64,000 nt of DNA from Copromyces sp. CBS 386.78 (Eukaryota; Ascomycota; Sordariomycetes; Sordariales; Sordariaceae). Positions 1-11,564 of this stretch are shown one piece after another. Below the pieces are notes generated by a model that was not told the DNA's origin, did not search any database, and worked only from the letters and a program-made list of their open reading frames with translations. The DNA is taken from positions 1-64,000 of the forward strand of contig MU839140.1 in assembly GCA_030685235.1 (NCBI GenBank), given 5' to 3'. Position numbers and translations under genes: made by a program. Position 1 is the first letter of the stretch; each line of letters opens with the position of its first letter.

Positions 1-99
1 TTATTTTTATTTTTATTTTTATTTTTATTTTTATTTTTATTTTTATTTTTATTTTTATTTTTATTTTTATTTTTATTTTTATTTTTATTTTTATTGTTA

Positions 100-130
<31 letters not shown>

Positions 131-131
131 T
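1..131. repeat. (ATTTTT)n hexanucleotide microsatellite
   Basis: About twenty near-perfect copies of ATTTTT run from the window edge to about position 131, with one T-to-G interruption near 95. It abuts the RIP-degraded tract and may continue to the left of the window. No coding content. Confidence 0.95.
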
Positions 132-599
132 AAATTTAAATTTTCCTTTTAATTTTTCTTGCCGCCCCAAGAAGATTGGAGGCGGCTCTCGGCCGAAACC
201 CGTAGGCATAGGCCCGATAGACGTTTATACCTGCTCTTAGAGCGTAAGCGACCGTACCCGTACTAGCTCTATCGCTATTACGCCCTCGGCCGCTACCGTT
301 GCCTCTAAGGAAATAATACCCCCCCAGCCCGCTGCTGGACTAGAAGGAAGCCTTTTATAGAGTAATTAATAATCTAATTGAAAATATTCTATTAGAATGT
401 GGGGAAATCGTACGAGAGAGGGAAAACGCTATTCGAATAGGAGGAGACTTACAATATTATAGTAATCTAAGAGCCGGGTAAGAATTTGAATAGGGATATT
501 TACCGGCCGAGGAGTAGTAGATATTATAATATTAATTGTTTAGAGAAGGGTAGAGCAGTAATTTATATAAATAAGAGGTAGAATTTAAAGGATTTAGAT

Positions 600-3000
600 T
601 TCTAGGTTGGGAAAGATTAGGCTGTAGTAATATTAAAGAATTTACGAGAATTAATAACCGTCTACTCTATTTACTCCCCTATTTTTTTTAAAGTACGTTA
701 GAATATTAGTAGGGGTTTCCCCTCTTTGAATTTTTCGAAGAGAGACCTTCAGCCGGCCAATATATAATTGTAGGGGATTATAATTTTTATTATTTTAATT
801 AGGATTTAGAGAATAGGATTAATTTAAGCGCTATAAAGTTATTTATATAAGTACGGCGATAGAAATTTAATTTTATTACCCCCCGCGGGGAATTAACGAA
901 GTTTAGAAATATAATTAGAGGAGAGAAAAACAAAATAATCAATTATATATAAATTTTATAGGGTGTCGAAGCTAAATATTAGGGAATATAACAGTACGGG
1001 TAAATGGGTTCGGATTATTACCTTTAAAAAGTTTAAATTTAAATAGGAAAAAGAAATAGGAAAGTGCAAATAGAGGAAAGATTTAATTAGAATTTAATAA
1101 ATACGGAAAAGGTATAGGAAGCGGCGGAAAAAAGAATATCGATTTTAGAGGGGATTGAAACGGTAGAGGAATTTGAATTAGGATTCGATAAGTTTAACGG
1201 CGAATTTATTAATATTATAGAGGAATTCGTCGTATATTAAAAGAAAGGTCGGAGAAAATAAGCGGACTAGTAGAATTTAAAATATAAAATAGTAATAAAG
1301 GAGGTACGGTAGAAATAGTAGGTTTAATTTAAGAATTAAATACTTTTAAATTAGAAAAAATTTATAAAAGCGGTAATAAAAAAAAAGAAATTTATTATAA
1401 AAATTTAAAGAGTAAAGTAGTACGATTATATTGTAAGTACGTTGAAAGATTTAAGTAAATTTTGGTTATTAGAGAAGTAGGCTAAGATATAAAATTATTA
1501 TTTAATAAATCCGTTAAAATTATTACCCCTTAAATAAAATAAATAGGCAAATAAAATTGAAAATTATAGTAGTAAGGTAAATATTTTTACCAACCGTTTT
1601 TTCCCGAAGGTAGAAGTCCTAATAAATTATTTATTAAATTAGATTTAATTATTAAACGGCGATACCCCGGTATTTATTAATAATTTAATTACAGAAGAAA
1701 ATATTTAGGAAGTCTTTTTAAAAATAGCGCTTAATAAAGTATTAAATATTAATTAATTTTTAAATAAATTTTTAAAAATATATAGAGAATTATTTAAGTA
1801 GGCGATAATAGTTTTCGCTATAGCGAGCTTCTAGTTCGGATATTTCTTTTAATAGTTTAAAAATACGAAAGTAATTATTTTTAAAAAATTTAGAAAAAGC
1901 GCCGAATAGTAAAAATTAGCCGGGGTATAATAGCCTATATTACTTTTAAATAATATTAAAAAGATTTTCGAAGCCTTTATAATTAAAAAGTTGACGTAAG
2001 TAGCGGAAGAATATAATTTCCTCTTAAAAGGTTAAATAGGTAATTAAGTAAGCTATTTAATCGAATTTACTATTTAAATAGTTACCGACGTAGTTTATAT
2101 AGTATAGAAATTTAAAGTTATAATATCTTTTATATTCCTCGATTTAAAGGGCGTATTCGATAGAATTAATTATAGGTAGTTCTTATATATATTATAGGAA
2201 ATATAATTTCTAAAATAGATTTTCTAATAGGTTAATAATTTCGTTATTAGAAAAAAAGGTTCTCTTTTCTTCGACGACGAAACCTCTTAATTTTATAATA
2301 TTATAGTAGGTATATTATAAGGCTCCCTCCTTTTATTAATCCTTTTTATTCTTTTTATTACTTTATTATATTATAAATTAATTACTATTTAAAATATAAT
2401 TATTATTAGCTTCGTTAATACTATTAATATTATTATAATAGTTAAAATTATTAAAGAAAATTATTAGACGCTTTAAATAGTATAAAATATTTATTCGGGT
2501 TAAGTAGTTAAAAGAGGGATAGAATTCGAAGTAAATAAAATAGAATTTATATATTTTATATAGATGAAGGAATTAAGAATGGAAACCCTTTAAATTGGAA
2601 GAATTATATTTAAATTAATAGAATCGATTAAATTCCTTAGGGTTTAGTTAAATTGGAAATTCAATTACTAAATATATATAAAAGTAGTAAAAAAGAAGAT
2701 AATTATATAAACGAACGTATTAATATAATTAATAATAAAGATTTAAGGTTATTCTTTTATATAAACGAAGGAAATTTATATTAAATGTATTTAGAGTGCA
2801 ATTATATACGGAATATTAGTTTTTTATTAATTGATTAAAATTTATAATAAATTATAAAGGCTAGCGATTAAATTAATTAAATATTAAATTAAATGTTTAA
2901 AGGTTATCGGTAGGGCATATAAAATTATATTAGTAAGGAATTTAAAAATAGAAACTTTTTATCCGCTATTCGACTTCTATTTTAATAAGTAAGTTAAAGT
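600..3000 (+). mobile_element. Dead non-LTR (LINE) retrotransposon, endonuclease plus reverse transcriptase
   Basis: Two motif groups in the right order identify a LINE on the plus strand. At 773-802 the frame reads GDYNFYYFN followed by TAG. This matches the AP-endonuclease box GDFN-x-HH-x-x-W, with the Trp codon turned into TAG. At 2135-2380 a frame reads FLDLKGVFDRINYRQF, then FFDDETS, then VGIL-stop-GSLLLLILF. This matches the LINE RT boxes LDLKGAFD and GIPQGSPLSPILF, with Pro and Gln codons converted as RIP would do. The catalytic Asp of LDLKG is at 2141-2143. The order resembles Tad/I-clade fungal elements, but the clade is inference. Ends are not defined. The element cannot encode a working protein in its present state. 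Confidence 0.75.
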
Positions 3001-5399
3001 TTTCGAAGAGAAGTTCGCCCGTACGAATTAAATAAAGTTCGTCCGAAGGATTGTAATTTAGGTAATTAGCTGTATTTAAGTAAAGAGAATAAGAGGTCGG
3101 CTATTTATTAATAAATTAAAAAGCGGTATTATTAAAATTAAATAGGTTAAAGAATAAGTACCGACGGAGAAATTTCTAATAATTATAATAAGTCCGCCCC
3201 TAGTAATAGGGGTATAACCGCCCCCGTTATAAATATTAGAGTTAATTATTATAAACTATAAAGGGTAATTAGAAGAAGTAACGATAAGAGAGTAGGTATT
3301 ACATTATAATTATTAGTTAGTAGCGGTAGTAATTAAATTAAGCCGACGGTACGAATTTATTAGTACCGATTTTAATCCGAAGTTTAGTAATAAAATTATA
3401 AAACGGTATATAATTAATATAAAATAAAAAAAAAAGGAAGTTTAATAATTAGAAGACGACGATGAATAGTATTTATTATTTAAAGCGAAAAATTCCCTTT
3501 TTATTTAAATAAAGACGGAAATTATAAACTTTTAATCCTTCTTTTTTTAAAAGAAAATTCTAAATATTATAATATTAATCTATTCTTATAGTATAAGTAA
3601 AGAAATTTTTATATATATTATCCTAGATTATTTATAGATAGTTGATTATTAAATAACGGTAGTCGATTAGCCGTAGACGAAAGAAGAATTTTAAATTTAT
3701 TTAGACGATAGAACTTAAATTAAAAGAATCTTTTTATAAATATTATAATTTAGTAAATTAAATAAATATTATTTAGTAGTCGAATTAGAGGGAGAATAGT
3801 GTAATAAATTCGTACGGTATTTGTAAATATATTCGATTATAATATTAGAATAAGAGAGTATAAGAAAAACGGGAGGAGGAGGAATTAAATTATATTAATT
3901 ATAATAATTATTTAATTATAAAAGTAATACCGAAGTAATTAATTAATATTCTTCGTAGGTAAAGAATTTATAAAATATATTAAATATTAATTCTTAATTC
4001 TTAATAATTTTGTAACGCTATTAAATTTAATTTTTATTAATTGGAGGGGGATTACTAGGGCTATTAATTATTATTAGGGAATTAATATTAGTATTTTTTC
4101 CGCTAGAACCGAAAATAGGAGTAGTAAGACAATTAGTTAAAAATATTTTGTAATATCCTTTACGCTAATAATTTTCGACTTTTATATTCTAGTAGCGAAG
4201 AAGGATATTAAAGTTATATAGGAGGCTATCTATAATTAGGTATTCGTATACGTCTTTAAAGAAGTTAATATAAATATTATGGAAACGACGAATTAAGGGA
4301 CTAATATTATTTTAAAAGTAGGATAAAATAATAATTATAGCCTAAATAGCGTTATATTTATTATAGTAATTTAATAGAATATTTAATATATATTTTATAT
4401 TAGTAATAGAATAAGTAGTATTCTATTTACCAGCGTTTTGAAGAATATTAAAGAAGAAAATAAAAAAAGAATTGCGGGAGGAAATTTATTTTTAATATTA
4501 ATATAATAAATATATTTTGCGAAGAGCGTACGGAATGTAACTATATTAAAAGACGGAGTATTATAAATATAATTAGTAAATTTTAAGTTATAATGGAAGT
4601 AGGGAGTATAATAGACGATATTAATTAATATAATTAGTAAAGAGAAGGTGAGGTAAATATAAGGATAAAAAGGATTTACCGGCCGGGAGGAAAGTTAAAA
4701 GCGGGGTTAGAAGATAATACCTGGATAAAGGTTTAGAATTCGGGCGTTAGGGAAGAAAGGGGCGTAAGGGAGCGGGCAAATTTAAGGGACGGGGAATTTA
4801 TTATATAGACGAAATTAATATTACGTTTAGTAGTATTATAATTAATATAAATTACGAAGTTTAGAGGGTTAAATATATAGCCGGGAAAATGGTTAGGAGT
4901 ACGGCTAATAGAAGAGGACGCTATTTTAAAAGTTAATTAAATAGAGAAAAAAGGAAAGTTTGAAAAATAGTAGCGGGGAAGAATTTTTATATAGAAGGAA
5001 AGAAGGGGCCTTTACGCTTATATAAATTTTAGTAGAATTATAAGAATTTAAGGATAATAACGAAGTGGGAATAAGGGTAAACGATAGGGAAGGGACGATT
5101 ATTATAAGTAATTTAGGAGGAAGAAGCGGTGTGCGAAAACGGTATTTCGATTGTTTTAATAGTAAATTAAAGGCGGTAGAAGGGAAGTAATTTATTTATT
5201 AAGGCGGTAGGTAAATACTATTATAAATAGAATCGAAATAGAGTAGGCGCGATTTATTCGCGACCGAAAGGAGCTAGCGGTTTTTATCCGATAGCGCTTA
5301 TTATTGCACGGTTTCCTCTAAAGAATTAGGAGAAGTACCTTATACCAATAGGGCGCTATAGATAAGTAGCATAGGGAATAAGACTATTATTATATTTTA

Positions 5400-5760
5400 A
5401 TTTTTCTTTTTATTCTATTTTATTTTTATATTTATATATTTTTTTATTTTTAATTTTAATTTTAATTTTCTTTTTACTTTTTTCCCTTTTTATCTCTTTT
5501 TCTTTTTCTTTTTCTTTTTCTTTTTTCTTTTTCTTTTTCTTTTTCTTTTTCTTTTTCTTTTTCTTTTTTCTTTTTTCTTTTTTCTTTTTTCTTTTCTTCT
5601 TCGTATTTCTTTTTTTTCTTCTTTTTTCTTTTCTTTTTCCTTTTATTTTTACTTTTATTTTTATATTTATTCTTCATTTTATTTTTTTATTTCTATTTAT
5701 ATTTATTTTTAACTTTATTTTTATTATATATATATTTTTATTTTATATTAATATTGTTTT
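5400..5760. repeat. (TTTTTC)n pyrimidine-rich low-complexity tract
   Basis: Tandem T5C/T6C words with AT-rich flanks. Antisense reading gives a meaningless poly-Lys/Glu ORF. It marks the right edge of the RIP-mutated tract. Confidence 0.9.
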
Positions 5761-5816
5761 TATTCTTGTTTCATTTTAATTTAATTTTAATTTTTTTTTA
5801 AAATTTTTTTTTTCAA

Positions 5817-6678
5817 AAGGACCCATTTGGCAAATCTTTTTAAACTAAGATTTCTCGTTAAATATAGAGCGCACGGACTTCTAGCTGGGTGCAAAATAAC
5901 CAGCAGGAAATGAAGGTCATTTTGGTACCCTTTTTATTTTAGGGTTAGGGTTATTGGTAAAGAAAAAAACTTGGTTGTTTTCGCTGCCCAAAAGGCGCCA
6001 AGGAATTACCAAGGCGCTAAAAAAGCAAACGGTTTCATCGTACGACCCTGGTGTAGTTCTACAACCCAGCAAGTGGTACCAAGTGTTTGGGTGGGGTAGA
6101 ATACAGTTGAACATATAAGCCTCCGTAGCACAGGTTCGCCGGTCACTATTGGCTTAACAGTTGTGAAACATGTGGCTTTGGCCTCTTTTCCCCCCCCCTT
6201 GGCGCCAGCCTGACGTGCAGATGACTCGGACCAAGCGACTCGACAGCACAACATGGCGGTATTCCTCGCCGTCCTGTCGTCTCGGTTCTCGCCATATCAT
6301 TTCTACTCGTTGCGGGCATTCTTGTTGGATCTAAGCACTTCCATTATTATCTGAAGCGGTAGCACCCACGATGAAGCCTGTTGACTTCGAACCGAGTCCG
6401 GTCGCTAATGGGCAGCGCACAGGGGAAATTGTTAGTGCGAGAAGCCTGTGGGGAAGCTGGGCAAAATCACGAGGTGAACGACCAGTGCAGCTCACCTTGG
6501 ACACTCGACAATATGGGTGACTTTTTAACACTTTGTTGATCTGTATGTTCTTGCGGGTGCATTGGAAATTTCCAGAAGATCATCCTATCAATCTATCATA
6601 CCAAAATCTGCCTTGAACTTTCTGTCTTTTTACCAGAACTCCATCAGCTCCCGAGTCTCAGCCGTCATCAAACTTCCC
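5817..6678. other. Gene-free normal-composition sequence
   Basis: Base composition returns to normal at about 5817. I see no supported gene. A short interstitial telomere-like repeat, two and a half TTAGGG units, lies at 5939-5953. Small ORFs on both strands lack recognisable features. Confidence 0.6.
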
Positions 6679-7182
6679 CTACTCCTGCACAATCTTGTGT
6701 ACATCCTTGAGATGTCTCTTCAAGTTGTCCTTCCGAGTGAAACTTTTCTCTTCCGTATATTTGCAGGTCGGGACGGAGCAATGGAAACGCTTTGCTCCGC
6801 TTTCTGCTTCGGTTTTTCCGATTTTCTCCAGGTGGCCCCTGGTTTCCTCGTGACGCTTAAAGTCTTTCTTAGAGGTATTCTGCGACCTTACGGTACCACA
6901 CACGGCACAGGTGAAGCCCTGAAGCGTGGTGCTGATGGGTTGGGACCCGTGGTTGATCCAGTCGAGTCTGCCGGGGCTTTCGAGAGTGGGTGCCGAGGTT
7001 GAAGATGAGGTTGCTTGGCCCTCGCGGTTAGCGAGGCTCGAGGCATCGGGAGGATTGGCATCGTCGGCGGGCTCTGTGCTGGTTGAGTTGTTCCCAGCAA
7101 CTGTCTCTGTGCGTTGGAAACCAGAATCCAGCAAAAGGAGCCTAGGGTCCACGCATCCATCATGATTGTGGTTCTGGATGAG
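6679..7182 (-). CDS. Two-finger C2H2 zinc-finger protein, 5' end unresolved
   Basis: The open frame ends at 6679 and contains two C2H2 fingers near its C-terminus. The first begins FTCAVCGTV and ends in an H-x5-H pair. The second begins FHCSVPTCKY and ends in RHLKDVH. The N-terminal half is Ser/Thr/Ala/Pro-rich and looks disordered. The pattern suggests a small nucleic-acid-binding protein; the target is unknown. There is no in-frame ATG ahead of the fingers. A good 3' splice site (GCTAAC branch, then CAG) ends at 7183 on the minus strand and enters the frame in phase 0, so an upstream exon is likely, but I cannot place it. It could also be a gene fragment. No close relationship to the zinc-finger gene at 32322 is evident. 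Confidence 0.45.
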   Translation of the reverse strand, partial: LIQNHNHDGCVDPRLLLLDSGFQRTETVAGNNSTSTEPADDANPPDASSLANREGQATSSSTSAPTLESPGRLDWINHGSQPISTTLQGFTCAVCGTVRSQNTSKKDFKRHEETRGHLEKIGKTEAESGAKRFHCSVPTCKYTEEKSFTRKDNLKRHLKDVHKIVQE

Positions 7183-8370
7183 CTGCTTTGGTGGTTAGCA
7201 ATGGGTAACCCTAATCAACCAAAGAATTGCATAACACTGTTCGTCAGGACTTGAAAGCAGCCGTGTTCAGACATAGAATGAACACCCGTTTCAAGACCTA
7301 ACAAAACGAGGGTGAACAAGCTCATGGAAAGACATAGGTGGACATGACGACAACGTACGATTTCCGGAGAAGCAGAGTTGCCCATGGTTCTCTGATGAAG
7401 CAGGCAGATAAGTGTAAAACGAGGAGGATCAAAAGATTGCGCTCTGGTCTTGCCAGTTTGAGAACCTAACCTCCGGCTACGAAGAACGGCTCGATGGGTG
7501 AGGACAAAAGGCAATATAATAATAAAAAAGAGCCTCGTGAAGAGAATAAAGGAAACTAGGCCTTTAATACTCGACGAAACAAACTGAATCTTCCTTTGGG
7601 AGGCCATCAGTCTCAACTTGAGAACCTCCAACTACCTACCTCTACTTCCGGTCTCATCCGCGAAGGTCATCGACGGATGTGCGCGCTCATGTTGAACTTC
7701 GTCAGGCCCGAAGAAGAGATTGACCCTTGACGCCCCAACACCAACATCTAGGAGTAGTACGACCGACCGGCCCATCGCTCATTCTCCGATGAGTGTGAAC
7801 GGAGAGGCTGATCATGTCATTGGTCCTTGAAGTCAGGGTATTTCCAAGGCTGCATGGAAGCCAACCAGCTACACGTCAGGCCTACATAGAAACGCCTCCT
7901 CCCCACGTACGAGTAGGCTATAAGACGTTAACACACTTAAGGATCTGGAAAGGGAATTGCCTATCCTCCATGTCGGGAGCCAAACAGGTGATAGTATGGA
8001 ACAATCGCTTGTGCAACTTTGTAAGCGTTTTGTTGGTGAACCTGCACAAGCGAATTTTATTAGCACCTACCAAAGTACATGTATACAGGGGTATATTTCG
8101 ATTTTTAGGGTGCGCCACACCTTCAAGTCGATGTATCGTATCTCGGGAAGCACGCCAAGCCCGTGCGGTTGAGCCAATTCCGCTCTCGTTGAGTTTTCTA
8201 CCATTCTCTTGGGCCTCTCGGTTTTTAAATCCCCCATACACCCTGCCCTTCCTCCCGTACCATACCGTACTGGGAATGTGCGCTATACAACATTGGATGT
8301 GCTGTCCAGGAACCAATGTAAACAAAACATTTGATCAGACTAAAACTTCCGATGTTGATTTGACATTCAA
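7183..8370. other. No supported gene
   Basis: Contains only overlapping short ORFs on both strands without domain motifs or splice context. It may hold the missing 5' exon of the zinc-finger gene ending at 6679. Confidence 0.5.
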
Positions 8371-8401
8371 TGTTTAATGCCCTATAAGTAAAAGAAATAG
8401 A

Positions 8402-8435
8402 AGGCTAGAGTACCTTCTTTTAGGTACCCTAGCCT
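8402..8435. other. Stem-loop (13-bp arms)
   Basis: AGGCTAGAGTACC at 8402-8414 pairs with GGTACCCTAGCCT at 8423-8435 with one mismatch around an 8-nt loop. It lies just outside the poly-T and tRNA-like segment that follows and may belong to the same relic. Confidence 0.6.
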
Positions 8436-8483
8436 CTAATTCTAGAAGGTCTTTTAGAAGGCCTTTTAGACAGCCAATAAATC

Positions 8484-8640
8484 TTTTTTTTTTTCCTTTT
8501 TTTTTTTCCTTTTTTTTTTCTTTTTTTTTCTAACAAAAATTTTAGCCACAGCGAGGAATCGAACAAGAATCTGAAGATGAAGAACTACTTCATTAACCAC
8601 TTGGCCACTAGGCCAAATTTCTGAAAGAAAAGGCTGGCTT
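8484..8640 (-). mobile_element. tRNA-derived SINE-like relic with A-tail
   Basis: On the minus strand an A box, TGGCCAAGTGG (8597-8607), fits the pol III consensus. It is followed by a near-perfect B box, TGTTCGATTCC (8555-8565), at tRNA-like spacing. The acceptor and T stems do not pair, so this is not a functional tRNA. Downstream on the same strand is an interrupted A-rich tail (poly-T on the plus strand, about 8484-8530). An internal pol III promoter plus A-tail is the layout of a SINE or a retroposed tRNA. Ends and target duplication were not found. Confidence 0.5.
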
Positions 8641-10895
8641 TTCTTAGTTATAAAGGGGAAGTGCGATGTTGGGGGAGGAAGGTAGGAAGGAAGGACTTTG
8701 AAATTTTGAAAAAAAAAATTTCTCCAAGTTTTTTCCTTCCTTCTTCTTCAGGCGCAACCCCCTATATTATAGCGCCTTCAACTTTGAATGTCAAAGCAAC
8801 ATTGGAAGTCTAGGATGTACCTCCTGAACATTGAATGTCCTAATCTGCATTTTTTCCGCTATGGTAGCTAGTAGGTACCTTACTGGATTGACGTACCGGT
8901 ATTGGAAAACTTCACAGCTTGCTTCCACCATCAGAGATTTACCTAAGGCGTATTCGGGTCTGTTATAAAAAATTTTAACCGGTTTAAGAGTTTTGGTGCA
9001 AAGAAGGCTGAGACGCTGGGTTCCTAAGTCAACTGCAACCACCTACCTACAGGTACTATCTCGGCCCCCTTTTTAGCGAAATGAACGGAGTAGATAGACA
9101 CGAGGGCTTCTAGGCGCCGAGGTTTCCTTTCCTTCCGGGGCCTCTTTATTGAAAAAGTGGAATGGCGGTGAACAAGTTGCCCTATTGAGAGGAAAATAGA
9201 GGAAAGCAGAGAAAAGAGGAGGGAAGAGGAGGGAAGAGGAGGGAAGAGGAGGGAAGAGGAGGGGAGGGAAAGGACTAAAATAGGGAGATGAGCCGTCAAC
9301 ATAAGTACGTGATGAAGTCCTAGCCCGCCTTAATGTCGGTTTAATGTTTCATGGGTGCAGCTGCCCGCTTTTTCTCACTCAAATGGGATATACCTATCTC
9401 ACCGAGCCGCGACCAATTATGTCGCTTGCTGAGGCCTGAATTGCCCCGTTCAGGCGTTGGCGCGAATGTCCTTCTGCGGACGTAATTGGCCAGTATAGTG
9501 TGGGCGTTAAATGCAATTTTAAAGGGAAAAAAAGCAACACGGTTATTATCCCAAAGCATCTTAACGCGGACCTTAACACGCCTTTAGTGAGTCATCAAAT
9601 CTTCAATCACGCAGTCTGCCGCCTTGTGACCAGCGTACACAGCTTCGTCGAAGAACGACATCTCGGTCCGTCTTGCATACCTCTACGGTACCTCGATGCT
9701 TATTTGTCGTCCAGTAGGATTTGGACCCTCATCTGAGATATCTCTTGCATATTCCATCCGTTGTTTTGATGGAAGTGTGGTCAAAGCGACAACATTGAAC
9801 AGCTGTCTGTCGACATGGGACAAGTGTGCGAGGGCTGTTGAGCCCCTCACTTTCAAGCCCAAAGCATTTGCAGAATCTCTGTGTCGAACTCTGCTGTGGT
9901 TTGAACGGATTTGAGGCCCTTCGCTCAGGTAAGCCACACCCACGACGACCAATGGCTCGGGGACGCATATGTTTGCCAAAGGAGGCCAAATGCCAGATCG
10001 GAATGAGACCCAGGACCAGACGCAATGCCCCAGGTCCTCTCAAGTCGCTCCGTATTGCCCAGTGTCGGGCTTTTCGTTATTCGTGTTTGCAAACTCGAAG
10101 GAACAAAGTCTGGCGTCTCCTCAAGCGTAGAGGTAGGTGATCGGTTTCGGACGGGATGCGAAGAAATATTTCGGTTGCAGATATGTCGGTGGTGGTGATT
10201 TACTCACGTGGTGATTTTGTTGGTTGGTTTAAGTTTGCTGGAGACGGGAGAGGGGGTCGTAAATGTTGAATGTGAATGGCGTCGGCGAATAGCTGCACTA
10301 ACAGACAATGCGCCGCACTGTTAGACCTGAAGCTGTGTATTTCCCGAGGTCACTAACAGCTACAGATAGCTCCGGCCTCCGCGCGAGAAGACAACCCTCA
10401 CCTTGGACACTCACTTATGGATTTGCCAGCTTTGAGGCCTCTTCCACCTTCCAAAGTATCTTAAAAAGGCTACATAGTTGGCTTATAGAGGTGATTGTGA
10501 AGTAAAAAAGCTCATCTGGTGTGTACACGTGGCAAGGTGGTGCAATCCTCACTGCACCTCGCTCACCTTCCACACCTTCCGCTATGGCCCTCACCATGTA
10601 TCCTTCACCACACCCAAACTCCCATTCCCAATGTGTTGTCGGTCCTCCAAAGCCTCAAATCAACATATTTCTCCCCGCCCAGTTCCACTTCCACCCCATT
10701 GCGGGCCTTCCACATCACGCTACACCCGCAATACCCTCTTCATCCTCTCAACACTCGTCGGAGCCGGAGCCGGAGCCGGCGCATCGGTATTCACGCCCCT
10801 ATCTCAACCCTCACCCGTCAGCCTTCTCATCGATCTCTCCTCAAGTCAGGGTCTTCTAGGCGTCAACAAACCGACAAGCATCCTGGGGGGGGGGC
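8641..10895. other. Gene-poor stretch
   Basis: No convincing gene. A purine repeat of about 80 bp built from GGAAGAGGAGG units lies near 9190-9260. ORFs near 9683-10140 overlap on opposite strands and lack family features. A frame between about 10520 and 10860 reads into the assembly gap, with a hydrophobic stretch NTLFILSTLVGAGAGAGAS. It could be the 5' part of a gene cut by the gap, but I cannot support it. Confidence 0.5.
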
Positions 10896-10905
10896 NNNNN
10901 NNNNN
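10896..10905. other. Assembly gap (10 N)
   Basis: Ten Ns, with a G-run immediately to the left and a run of about 30 C to the right (10926-10960). True gap size is unknown. Confidence 0.99.
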
Positions 10906-11327
10906 AACTGAGTGGGTTATATACCACACCAACCCCCCACCCCCCCCCCCCCCCCCCCCCCCGAATCAACTCCGTAACAGGCGTGTACCCAAGACAACCA
11001 TAGCATACGCAGACCTGTCAATTTTTTTTTTTTACAAAAGTCAGTCAGTCAGTCAGTCCTCAATCCCCAGCTGGCCCACAAGACACACGAAACGAAACAT
11101 TGCGAAAAAGACTCACGAAACATTGCGAAAAAGATATACGCAAACATTGCGAATAGATAAGATACCGCAGCGGAAATATAAGGGGGGCGTCTGGAGCAGA
11201 CGGGAGGCATTTGCCCATGCCTCAGTTCCTATAGCAGTCTGGTTTACTGGGCCAGATTTGTCGTCTAGGCCAGATGGTTAAAGAAGCCTTCTAATTAGTC
11301 AGATTTTGGTATAAAATAATAAAAGCC

Positions 11328-11380
11328 AAAGACCCCTATAAGGACCTTCCGACCTTCTAGAGGCCATCATAGGGGTCTTT
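11328..11380. other. Stem-loop with 12-bp perfect arms
   Basis: AAAGACCCCTAT (11328-11339) is perfectly complementary to ATAGGGGTCTTT (11369-11380), with a 29-nt loop. Confidence 0.7.
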
Positions 11381-11423
11381 TATAGGTAGTTATTATAACA
11401 GTCTTTAGGGTAACGAAGACTTC

Positions 11424-11564
11424 GACTTCGAAGTCCGAACGAGGAATGAAGGCATTTACAACCGCGCGAAACTTTTCGCGCGAAAAAAACTTGTCACCAA
11501 TTGGAATCAAACTAACGATCACAAGAAAGAAAGCGACGACGAGAACCATTAAACCACTGGCCCA
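11424..11564 (-). mobile_element. Second tRNA-like (SINE-like) relic
   Basis: On the minus strand an A-box-like TGGGCCAGTGG (11554-11564) precedes a B-box-like AGTTTGATTCC (11503-11513). Their spacing is similar to the relic at 8555-8607. Downstream lie a GC-rich hairpin (CGCGCGAAA at 11463-11471 with TTTCGCGCG at 11474-11482) and a 12-bp palindrome GACTTCGAAGTC (11424-11435). It does not fold as a tRNA and is read as a degenerate pol III-derived element; family unknown. Confidence 0.4.

Larger units (their letters stand above)
132..5760. other. RIP-mutated AT-rich repeat tract
   Basis: The whole stretch is dominated by TA, AAT and ATT words, while many CpG dinucleotides survive (as in cgtacg). 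Coding-like segments are full of TAA and TAG. This is the signature of repeat-induced point mutation, which converts CpA to TpA in duplicated DNA of Sordariales. Remnants of a LINE are readable between about 600 and 3000. I could not assign the part from about 3400 to 5400 to a known element; it is equally decayed. No host gene is visible. Confidence 0.85.

Noticed and set aside
5474..5677. Lys/Glu-rich leftward ORF
   Set aside because: It is a translation of the (TTTTTC)n low-complexity tract.
7814..8377. 187-aa rightward ORF
   Set aside because: No recognisable motif, overlaps equally long antisense ORFs and lacks start context or splice signals.
8548..8628. A functional tRNA gene
   Set aside because: A and B boxes fit, but neither the acceptor stem nor the T stem pairs.
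10478..11281. ORF running through the N gap
   Set aside because: It crosses unknown bases and a run of about 30 C, so the reading frame is meaningless.
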